DNA from: Iodobacter sp.
GTDB lineage: Bacteria > Pseudomonadota > Gammaproteobacteria > Burkholderiales > Chitinibacteraceae
Length of the DNA: 62,938 bases
Assembly: GCF_025352645.1 (NCBI RefSeq)
Contig: NZ_JANXSO010000035.1
Coordinates: 1 to 62,938, forward strand
Direction: 5' to 3'
This document shows positions 27,264-35,800 of the stretch, in pieces. How positions within the stretch are numbered: position 1 is the first letter of the stretch; every line of letters begins with the position of its first letter. Made by a program: the position numbers and the translations under genes. Under the pieces are notes generated by a model. It saw nothing but the letters and a program-made list of their open reading frames with translations. It did no database searches and had not been told where the DNA came from.

Positions 27264-28337
27264 ATGTTTGCTGATTGTTATCGCGATAAAAAAGTATTTA
27301 TTACTGGGCATACTGGCTTTAAAGGCAGCTGGTTAAGTCTGTGGTTAAGCCAATTATCCGCTAAGGTCTATGGCTATGCTCTGGCTCCTTTAGAGGGCGA
27401 GCGTTCGCATTACGCTCAGCTTGCGTTGCCTATTGAATCTACCATGGCGGATATTCGTGATTTTGCAAGGCTAAGTGCTGCTTTGCAGGAAGCAAGCCCA
27501 GAGATTGTCTTTCACTTGGCCGCCCAACCTTTGGTGCTAGAAAGCTACCGCGATCCACTGAATACTTGGAACACCAATGTGATGGGAACGGTTAATCTGC
27601 TGGAAGCCTGCCGCCACGTACCTTCAGTCAAGGCCGTGGTGGTGATTACCACGGATAAGTGTTACCAAAATCAGGAATGGCCTTGGGGCTACCGCGAGGT
27701 AGATGCGCTGGGTGGGCATGATCCTTATAGCGCCTCTAAAGCTGCGGCTGAGCTTGTGGCAGCATCTTATCGCGCCAGTTTTTCTAGCGCACATCGGCCT
27801 CAGCCCCTTCTTATTGCTACGGCAAGAGCGGGTAATGTTATTGGTGGGGGTGATTGGGCGCAAGATAGACTCGTGCCCGATGCGGTACGCGCCGTGCAGG
27901 CTGCAAAGCCCGTTGAAATTCGTAACCCTAGGGCCGTTCGCCCTTGGCAGCATGTGTTGGAGCCTTTGTCGGCCTATTTATTGATTGGTCAGCGCCTCTT
28001 GGCTGGGGATGTTCTCGCGGCTAAGGCTTGGAATGTGGGGCCTAGCGAGCGTGATGTCGCCTCTGTTGCGGCTGTATTAGATGGTATGGCAGAGCACTGG
28101 CCAGCGCTACAGTGGCAGGCGACGGATGCATCTGCGCACGAAACGCAGGCGCTGCGGTTGGATTCATCCCTTATTGCAGCAGAATTAGGCTGGCATCCCG
28201 TCTGGCCACTATCCCGTGCTTTGTTTGAAACCGTAGCTTGGTACCAGCGCGCAGATTCGGCACATTTACATACTTTGCCTCAGCTAAATGCTTATCTACA
28301 CGATGCAATAGATGCCAAATTAGGCTGGGCTTGCTGA
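27264..28337 (+). CDS. rfbG: CDP-glucose 4,6-dehydratase RfbG
   Basis: 357 residues of the extended short-chain dehydrogenase family. It converts CDP-glucose to CDP-4-keto-6-deoxyglucose. The N-terminal NAD-binding motif is TGHTGFKGSWL, the threonine of the active site is in VVITTDKCYQN, and the catalytic YxxxK is YSASKAAAE. The motif RAGNVIGGGDWA is characteristic of RfbG. It overlaps the next gene by one base (TGATG). The product is the branch point for abequose-type 3,6-dideoxysugars, but the needed 3-dehydratase RfbH is absent from this cassette. Confidence 0.93.
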   Translation: MFADCYRDKKVFITGHTGFKGSWLSLWLSQLSAKVYGYALAPLEGERSHYAQLALPIESTMADIRDFARLSAALQEASPEIVFHLAAQPLVLESYRDPLNTWNTNVMGTVNLLEACRHVPSVKAVVVITTDKCYQNQEWPWGYREVDALGGHDPYSASKAAAELVAASYRASFSSAHRPQPLLIATARAGNVIGGGDWAQDRLVPDAVRAVQAAKPVEIRNPRAVRPWQHVLEPLSAYLLIGQRLLAGDVLAAKAWNVGPSERDVASVAAVLDGMAEHWPALQWQATDASAHETQALRLDSSLIAAELGWHPVWPLSRALFETVAWYQRADSAHLHTLPQLNAYLHDAIDAKLGWAC

Positions 28338-28888
28338 TGCAAGTGCAGCGGTCAGCGATGGCAGGCGTGGCTGTGCTAGAAACAGATCGGCACGGCGATG
28401 CACGGGGGAGCTTTGCACGCTGGTTTTGTGAGAATGAGCTGGCCGATGTGTTGAGCGGTTCGGTTATCCGGCAAATCAATCACTCGCATAGTGCGCAGAT
28501 GGGTACGGTAAGAGGGCTACATTTTCAACACTCACCCTATGCTGAAAAGAAAATTGTGCGCTGTCTAGTGGGGCGGGTGTTTGATGTGGTGGTGGATTTA
28601 CGTGCGGGCTCGGCTACTTTTTTGCAGTGGCAGGCGGTTGAATTATCTGCAGATAATAATAAAGCCTTACTTATTCCTGAAGGCTGCGCCCATGGTTTTC
28701 AGACCTTAACGGACGATGTACAGCTACTCTATTTACACACGGCCCCGTATACGCCGGAAGCAGAATCGGCCGTTGCCTATAATGATCCTTGCATCAATAT
28801 TGCTTGGCCTTTAGCTGTGAGCGTGGTATCGGACCGAGACAAGCAGCATGCCCATTTGCCAGTCGATTTCCCTGGAATTACTTTATGA
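28337..28888 (+). CDS. RmlC-like NDP-4-keto-6-deoxyhexose epimerase
   Basis: 183 residues of the cupin RmlC family. The catalytic base His62 lies in TVRGLHFQ, and Tyr132 and Tyr138 are in LYLHTAPYTP, matching the RmlC numbering. RmlC epimerises C3 and C5 of dTDP-4-keto-6-deoxyglucose. In this CDP-glucose cassette the substrate is probably the CDP-4-keto sugar made by RfbG, at C3, C5 or both. The start at 28337 overlaps the rfbG stop by one base. No rmlA, rmlB or rmlD is nearby, so plain rhamnose synthesis is unlikely. Confidence 0.88.
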   Translation: MQVQRSAMAGVAVLETDRHGDARGSFARWFCENELADVLSGSVIRQINHSHSAQMGTVRGLHFQHSPYAEKKIVRCLVGRVFDVVVDLRAGSATFLQWQAVELSADNNKALLIPEGCAHGFQTLTDDVQLLYLHTAPYTPEAESAVAYNDPCINIAWPLAVSVVSDRDKQHAHLPVDFPGITL

Positions 28889-30108
28889 AATGTCGTCACT
28901 GCGCATCCCCCTTGCATTTGGATTTTATAGATCTGGGCTTTGCTCCTCCTTCAAACGCCTATCTTGGTTTAGAGGATTTATCTCGATCTGAGCTTTATTA
29001 CCCGCTTCGGGTCAAAGTATGTGAAAGCTGCTGGCTAGTGCAAACCGAAGACTTTGCCCAGCGCGATGCTTTTTTTAACGCGGATTACGCCTACTTTTCA
29101 TCGGTTTCCTCTTCTTGGCTTGCGCATGCACAGCATTACGTTGCGATGATCGCTGCCCGTTTGGGGCTGACCAGTGCTTCTATGGTGTGGGAAGTGGCGG
29201 CTAATGATGGCTATCTGCTGCAGTATGTTGCAAAGCGAGGGATTCCTTGTCTAGGAATTGAGCCAACGCATGGCACGGCTGAAGCGGCAAGGGCGAAGGG
29301 CTTGACGGTTGAAGAGGTGTTTTTTGGCCAGCAAAGTGCCGCAGCGCTGCGCACTTCCTACGGCTTGGCCGATTTAATTGTGGCAAATAATGTGTTTGCC
29401 CATGTGCCCGATATTAATGATTTTGTTGCTGGCCTCGCCACTGGCTTGGCTCAGGGCGGAACCATTACGCTAGAGTTCCCTCATTTATTAGCGCTGATTA
29501 CCCACTCGCAGTTCGATACCATCTACCACGAGCATTACTCCTATCTTTCCTTACTGGCCGTGCAGCGTATTCTGGCAGCGGCAGGCTTGCGAATTTATGA
29601 TGTTGAGCGCTTAAGTACACATGGCGGCAGCTTACGCGTTTATGCCTGCCATCAGCAGGCTAAGCAAGCTAGCTCGGCAGCGGTTTTAAATCTGATTGAT
29701 GAAGAAATAAGCGCAGGCTTAAATCAGGCTCATGTTTATCGTCAGTTTCAGCAGCAGGCTATTACAGTGCGTTTAGCGCTCACCGCTTTTTTGCTGGAAC
29801 AACACCGTGCGGGTAAACGTGTGCTGGCGTATGGCGCGGCAGCGAAGGGCAATACTTTGCTCAATTACGCAGGAATCGATGCGGTGCTGTTGCCCATGGT
29901 GGCGGATGCCGCGCCTTCTAAGCAGGGCAAATATCTACCGGGTAGCCATATCCCAATTCTCACGCCTACCGAACTCATTGAGGCTCGCCCAGATTATGTC
30001 CTGATTTTGCCGTGGAATTTAAAAGCCGAAGTGATGCAAGAGCTGGCGGTGATCGCAGAGTGGGGTGGGCAGTTTGTTACGGCGGTGCCGAGCTTGGAGA
30101 TCTTATGA
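28885..30108 (+). CDS. sugar C-methyltransferase (TylC3/EvaC-like)
   Basis: 407 residues. The N-terminal zinc-binding module has Cys3, Cys6, Cys46 and Cys49 (MKCRHC ... CESC). It is followed by a SAM-binding Rossmann domain with VWEVAANDGYLLQY and the catalytic-region motif IYHEHYSYLS, and then a C-terminal domain found in NDP-hexose C-3 methyltransferases. These enzymes methylate C3 of a 4-keto-6-deoxyhexose next to the keto group. Together with RfbF, RfbG and the epimerase this predicts a CDP-linked 3-C-methyl sugar. It overlaps its neighbours on both sides by ATGA. Confidence 0.88.
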   Translation: MKCRHCASPLHLDFIDLGFAPPSNAYLGLEDLSRSELYYPLRVKVCESCWLVQTEDFAQRDAFFNADYAYFSSVSSSWLAHAQHYVAMIAARLGLTSASMVWEVAANDGYLLQYVAKRGIPCLGIEPTHGTAEAARAKGLTVEEVFFGQQSAAALRTSYGLADLIVANNVFAHVPDINDFVAGLATGLAQGGTITLEFPHLLALITHSQFDTIYHEHYSYLSLLAVQRILAAAGLRIYDVERLSTHGGSLRVYACHQQAKQASSAAVLNLIDEEISAGLNQAHVYRQFQQQAITVRLALTAFLLEQHRAGKRVLAYGAAAKGNTLLNYAGIDAVLLPMVADAAPSKQGKYLPGSHIPILTPTELIEARPDYVLILPWNLKAEVMQELAVIAEWGGQFVTAVPSLEIL

Positions 30109-31214
30109 GTGAGCGAATTTTATACACTAAGCCTTCAATTACAGCGCTTGAGGTGGCCTATGCCTCAGATGCGGCTGCTAATGGCTGGGGTGAGCATTGC
30201 TATGATTATATTCATCGTTTTGAGACGGGTTTTGCTAAGTACTTAGATGTGCCTTATGCCATTGCAACCTCAAGTTGCACTGGGGCCATGCATATGGGGC
30301 TTGCTGCCTTAGGTATTGGTGCTGGTGATGAAGTGATTTTGGCGGATACCAACTGGGTCGCTACCGTTGCCCCGATTGTCCATTTGGGCGCTAGTCCTGT
30401 GTTTGTAGATATTCTGCCAAATAGCTGGTGCATTGATCCAGAAGCCGTAGTAGCTGCGATTACGCCGCGTACCCGCGCCATCGTGGCCACGCATATTTAC
30501 GGTAATTTATGTGATATGACGGTATTGGCTGCAATCGCAAAGCGCCATCAACTGATTCTTATTGAAGATGCGGCGGAGGCCATTGGATCTGTATATAAAG
30601 ACCGACGCGCTGGCTCCCTGGCTCATTTTGGGGTGTTTTCTTTTCATGGCACTAAAACCATCACGACGGGTGAAGGGGGGATGTTTGTTACTGCAGATGC
30701 AGGGCTGTATGAACGAGTACTGACCCTCAGTAACCATGGGCGCAAGCGTGGGGAAACCAAGCAATTTTGGCCAGAAAAAATTGGTTTTAAATATAAAATG
30801 TCTAATGTGCAGGCTGCAATGGGCTGCGCTCAATTAGAGCGGGTCGATGAGCTGGTGGCGCGTAAGCGAGAAATATTTATCGCTTATCGTGATGCATTGC
30901 AATCCATTCTCGGTGTTGCACTCAACCCAGAAGCTACAGATTGTACAAATGGCTTCTGGATGCCAACGGTGGTGTTTGATCAAACCACAGGTATAAATCG
31001 TGAGCAGCTTATTGCTGCTTTTAGCCATGCAAATATTGATGCTCGTGTCTTTTTTGATCCCTTATCGAGTACCCCCGCATTTCAAGCCGTATTAACAAAT
31101 GTAAACAGTTACTCAATTCCATTTAGAGCCATAAATTTGCCTAGTTATCATGATATGACCACCTCTCAAATTAAAAGAGTGATTGATTGTGTAATAGGTC
31201 TTTGCTCCGCATGA
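30105..31214 (+). CDS. DegT/DnrJ/EryC1-family sugar aminotransferase
   Basis: 369 residues of the PLP-dependent sugar aminotransferase family. Lys184 in FSFHGTKTITTGEGGM is the Schiff-base lysine. Its presence means an aminotransferase of the PerA/ArnB kind, not the RfbH or ColD dehydratase, in which this lysine is histidine. Other motifs are ATSSCTGAMHMGLAA and IEDAAEAIGS. It likely transfers an amino group from glutamate to C4 of the 4-keto sugar made upstream. It overlaps its neighbours on both sides by ATGA. The exact stereochemistry of the product cannot be read from sequence. Confidence 0.9.
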   Translation: MSERILYTKPSITALEVAYASDAAANGWGEHCYDYIHRFETGFAKYLDVPYAIATSSCTGAMHMGLAALGIGAGDEVILADTNWVATVAPIVHLGASPVFVDILPNSWCIDPEAVVAAITPRTRAIVATHIYGNLCDMTVLAAIAKRHQLILIEDAAEAIGSVYKDRRAGSLAHFGVFSFHGTKTITTGEGGMFVTADAGLYERVLTLSNHGRKRGETKQFWPEKIGFKYKMSNVQAAMGCAQLERVDELVARKREIFIAYRDALQSILGVALNPEATDCTNGFWMPTVVFDQTTGINREQLIAAFSHANIDARVFFDPLSSTPAFQAVLTNVNSYSIPFRAINLPSYHDMTTSQIKRVIDCVIGLCSA

Positions 31215-31867
31215 GCCAGAAAAAAATTTTATTGCTAGGGGCCAATAACCCAGAAGTGGCACGCATTATCTCTTGTATGGATCAAGATAAGAGAAGCCAG
31301 TTTGCTGGGTATATAGATAATGCACCCCAGAAAAAAGGGCAATTATTTTATGGACTGCCGGTTTTAGGTGGGTTTGAAATACTTCCCCAGCTTGATCCTA
31401 CTGAATATAAATTTGTAAATCTTATTACACGGGATTGTATAACCCGCCACCAAACAACATTAAGTATGAGTCGCTTTGGCTTTGAAATGACAAACTTTAT
31501 TCATCCGGGGCTAGATACCGGCATGGTTACTTTAGGGGAGGGTTTGTATTTACAGGGGGCGGCTATTCTTCAGGCAGAAGTTGTGCTTGCGAATAATGTG
31601 AGCATTTCTGCGGGTGCAATTGTCGGGCATGAAACACATATTGGCGAGTCTTCTTTCTTAGCTCCTGGGGTAACCGTATCTGGGTGCGTAAATATTGCTT
31701 GTGGGGTTTTTATTGGTTCCGGTGCATCTATTGTGCCTAGGGTGAGTATCGGTGATTGGTCCATTATTGGAGCAGGATCCGTTATCACTAGGGATGTGTC
31801 TGCAGGTGCGGTAATGGTAGGAAATCCTGCAAGAATTTTGAGAATGCAGGATATACCTGAATTTTGA
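31211..31867 (+). CDS. NeuD/PglD-like hexapeptide-repeat acyltransferase
   Basis: 218 residues. An N-terminal Rossmann-like part (KKILLLGANNPEVARII) is followed by a left-handed beta-helix of hexapeptide repeats (about 105-205) and the closing motif VMVGNPARIL. His in IVGHETHIGE corresponds to the catalytic histidine of PglD/NeuD sugar N-acetyltransferases. It probably acylates the amino sugar formed by the preceding aminotransferase. It overlaps that gene by ATGA. The N-terminus differs from PglD in its sugar-binding loop, so the acyl donor (acetyl or longer) is open. Confidence 0.85.
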   Translation: MSQKKILLLGANNPEVARIISCMDQDKRSQFAGYIDNAPQKKGQLFYGLPVLGGFEILPQLDPTEYKFVNLITRDCITRHQTTLSMSRFGFEMTNFIHPGLDTGMVTLGEGLYLQGAAILQAEVVLANNVSISAGAIVGHETHIGESSFLAPGVTVSGCVNIACGVFIGSGASIVPRVSIGDWSIIGAGSVITRDVSAGAVMVGNPARILRMQDIPEF

Positions 31868-31896
31868 ATATAGGTTTAAATGGCTGGAGATGTGAA

Positions 31897-32715
31897 ATGA
31901 ATAATGATTTACATAAAGAATTTGCGCAGGAGCGCGCCTGCGATATTCAAAGACAAGGGAGTGACTCTCTTGCTTGTGCAATCGGGCTCGAGTTTCTGGT
32001 AAAAACGGCTCCGTATAAATACACCTATAATTTCAAATCTCTGGGGCGGCCTATTATTCAATTTCCGCAGGATATGATTGCCATACAAGAATTAATATGG
32101 GAGCTTAAACCTGATTTGATTATTGAAACGGGCATTGCGCATGGTGGGTCACTCATTATGAGTGCGTCTATGTTAGCAATGCTGGACTATTGTGATGCCG
32201 TAGAGCAAGGAAAAATGCTTGATCCACGTGCCGTGGGGCGTAAAGTGGTGGGCGTTGATATTGATATCCGCCAGCATAATCGTGAGGCAATAGAGGCTCA
32301 TCCTCTTGCGCATAAAATTGAGATGATACAAGGGTCGTCTGTTGACCCGCTGATTGTAGAGAAAATTAAAAATATAGCATCTTCGTATTCTAAAGTTTTA
32401 GTCTGCCTAGATTCAAATCATACTCATGAGCATGTTCTTGAGGAACTAAAAGCATATGCCCCAATGGTGTCGCCTAACAGCTATTGCGTTGTTTTTGATA
32501 CCGTGATTGAAAATATGCCACAGGATGCTTTCCCTGATCGGCCATGGGGTATTGGAAATAACCCTAAGACAGCCGTGCATGCGTATTTAAAAGTGCTAGA
32601 AAGCCAAAAAATATATGGGCTGAATGGTTCGGTATTGAAGTATGAAATTGATAAAAATATAGAAAATAAACTATTGATCACTGTTGCTCCTGATGGTTAT
32701 CTGAAAAGAATTTAA
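31897..32715 (+). CDS. CmcI-like (cephalosporin hydroxylase family) SAM-dependent protein
   Basis: 272 residues of the family named after CmcI, whose members are mostly SAM-dependent O-methyltransferases. The SAM-binding motif is LIIETGIAHGGSLIMSA, followed by GVDIDIRQHN and the metal-ligand region CLDSNHTHEHV. The ATG at 31897 has GGAGA seven bases upstream and is preferred over the TTG at 31864. Such genes are common in polysaccharide and glycosylation clusters. Here it may O-methylate the sugar or a glycan end. Base composition becomes AT-rich from here on. Confidence 0.82.
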   Translation: MNNDLHKEFAQERACDIQRQGSDSLACAIGLEFLVKTAPYKYTYNFKSLGRPIIQFPQDMIAIQELIWELKPDLIIETGIAHGGSLIMSASMLAMLDYCDAVEQGKMLDPRAVGRKVVGVDIDIRQHNREAIEAHPLAHKIEMIQGSSVDPLIVEKIKNIASSYSKVLVCLDSNHTHEHVLEELKAYAPMVSPNSYCVVFDTVIENMPQDAFPDRPWGIGNNPKTAVHAYLKVLESQKIYGLNGSVLKYEIDKNIENKLLITVAPDGYLKRI

Positions 32716-32805
32716 TTCTTTTCGTATGAATGAAGTGCCTTCATGGATGCATATTTTTTATTGCCTATGCGGGGGTGTGTTACTAATTTAAAGCAGATAA
32801 ATTTC

Positions 32806-35800
32806 ATGACAAAGTATACTAAAGAACTGACTCTTATTTTATTGACCCACAATAGAAAAAAATTTTTAGAGCGGTCGATTGAGTATTATTCAAAATTTCC
32901 ATTTAAGCTGCTGATTTTAGATTCTTCTGTTGAATCGAATGAAAAGTTGCTGGATAAATATAAAAACTTTGACATAGAATATTGCCACTATCAGCACCAT
33001 GCCTATGGTGATGTCATCCGAAAAATAAAATACGGGGTTAGCCTAGTGGCGACCCCGTATACGCTTTTTCTTGCAGATGATGATTTTACCCTGCTGGATG
33101 GTGTGCTGGAAAGTATGGAGTTTTTGGTACACAACACTGATTATTCTATGTGCCACGGATACTCAATGATGTATTTGGCTGATGCTAAAGATATCCATTA
33201 TTTTCAGTATGCAAAAAAAATAAATGGTGACTACGCTGGTGCAAGAAGTAAGCGAATTATTGATTTTATGGCTGAATATCATCCTCCGTTTTATGCCGTT
33301 CAGAAAACTAATGTGCTCAGCAGCTGGTTTGAACAAATTGCTGATGATGTTCTTTTGGAGTTTAATGAGTTTGGGCATGCCTTTCATTTGCTGAATATGG
33401 GTCAAGCGCATGTTTTACATATTCCATTTTTAGTAAGAGAACTCAATTATCCTTATTCGGAGCATTTGACAGATTTAAAGTCTGCAATGGAGCTGTCCAG
33501 CTACCATCCTGAAAAAAGAAAAGAATTTTATACTCAACTCGAATGTTTACTGATTAATGAAGATTCTCTGTGCAGTGTGGCTGAAGCCCGTCAGCTCATT
33601 GAGCATTCAGTAACCGCGCTGGTAGATTGTTTGGGGGCGCAAACATCGTTGCAACTGGCTGAGCTTTTCTTTTCAACTGCCGAATCTATACCGCAAAAAC
33701 CAGATTGGACTTTCTTGGCTAAGCAGCCAATCACTGAATTACCATTTTATAGTGCTGATTTTTTTAATAAATTGGCTGAAATTGATACGCTGGTTAGGGT
33801 TATGCCCTGCGGTAAGTTGCAGCTTGAAAATTTGAGCAAACTACCCACCCAAGAAAATGACCCTTATGTGCGTTTAAGAATAGAGCAGGGGTATTTTGCT
33901 GATGAGCTTGCACTGATTGCTCCGCGTGTTGCGGTGGTCTTGCATCTTTTCTATCTTGAGCAGTGGGTGGATATTCAGCCTTTATTAAAAAATATTCCTT
34001 ATGAATTTGATTTGTTTGTATCCACCGTTGCAGAAAATTATCCTGCAGCTAAGGATTTGCTTGCTCAAGATTTTCCTAAGGCGGCCCTCAGTATTACGGA
34101 AAACCGTGGCCGAGATATTGGGCCCTTGTTTAGTCTTTTGCAGCAAAGCAATTTAGCGTCTTATGATTTTGTTTGTAAATTGCATACTAAAAAATCGCCG
34201 CATTTAGATCCTGAGCTGGTACAAAAATGGCGTGAAGAGTTGTTGATTTCATTGCTGCCTTCCAAAGAAGGCGTGCAGGCTATTTTTGATTTATTTAATA
34301 GCCGCCCAGAGGTGGGTATTGTGACGGGGGCGGGCGTGCTGGTGCATGCGCACTACACTCCCGGCGGCAATATTGGTTTGCTGCGTGAATTAGCCGCACG
34401 GCTGGGGTTTAATTTAGATGAAACGGCTTATGAGTTTCCTGGCGGCTCAATGTTTTGGTGCCGTGGGCGGGTGTTTAATTCATTTAATGCACTGAATATT
34501 TCCACTAATGATTTTGAGCCAGAAGCGGGGCAAACTAATGGTACGCTGGCGCATGCGATTGAGCGTTTGTTTCCGTTAATTGCTTATCATCAGGGCTTGT
34601 TAACGGTGGATGCAGGTTATCAGGGCCATGTGCCTAATCCACGTTTTCCTAATAGCAGCGAAGAGTATTTGCACTGGCTAAGTAAGCAAGAACTAAGTAT
34701 TCCGGAGGCCAAGTTATTTGATCTGCACGCACAAACTGTGACTTTGCCTAAGGTTAAAATTTGTATTGTTGATCGTTTTGCCAATAAAAGCGGTTTAATT
34801 GCTTCAATTAATAGCGTTTCACGCCAATTTTATGCCAATGTAGAATTGCTGGTGTGCTCAAGCGCGGCCAATCCCATGCCAGAATCGGGGATTGAATGGA
34901 TTCAAGTTGAAGATGGGTTTTATTCTGCCGTGCTGGCGGCTTTAGCCCCGCAGCAGGGGGAATGGCTTGGGCTGATGGAGGCAGGGGATCAGCTCACTAT
35001 GAGCGGTTTATTACTGGCTATGCACCAGCTGGCTGATCACCCTGATTGGCAAGCGGTTTATTTTGATGATGATGTGATGAATGCCGATGGCCGCCCAGCC
35101 TGCCCGCGCTTTAAGCCTGATTTTGATATCAATTTATTACGCAGCATTCCTTATGCCGATGGCTTTTTATTGCTCAGAGTCAATGCGGCTTCGGCGGATA
35201 TATACCATCAGCTTGAAGGCTGGGGTGGCGAGCAGCTCACGCTGTTATTGCATTGCTATGAGCAATATGGGGCAAAATCGATTGGCCATATTCCTGAAGT
35301 ATTAACGCATTTGCAGATTAATGATTCCAGAACTTTATCCGATCCTCGTCGTTATAAAGATTTCTCTCAATTAATCAAAATGCATTTGCAGCGCTCAGGG
35401 ATTGACGCTGAAGTATTGCCTAATGGCCGAGTAGAAGGCGCAGTGCGGGTGAAATATACGCTGCCAGAGCGCCCACTTGTGAGTATTATTATTCCGACTA
35501 AAAATCAGCTGCCTATGCTGCAACGCTGTATTGAATCTATTTTGGAGAAAACCCGCTATCCGAATTATGAAATTATTATCATTGATAATAATAGTGATGA
35601 TCCGCTAGTACAGCCTTATTTAGAGCAGCTTGAATTATTGCTCAGTGATCGTTTACGGGTATTTTCTTACCCGCATGCTTTTAATTTTTCTGCCATTAAT
35701 AATGCCGCTGTCGGCCAGGCTAATGGTGAGTATCTGCTGTTATTAAATAATGATACCGCCATGATTCAGGATAGCTGGCTGGATGAGCTATTGCATCATG

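Noticed and set aside
30105-31214. DegT-family enzyme as the RfbH 3-dehydratase of a 3,6-dideoxyhexose pathway
   Set aside because: The active-site lysine (HGTK) is present. RfbH and ColD have histidine there.
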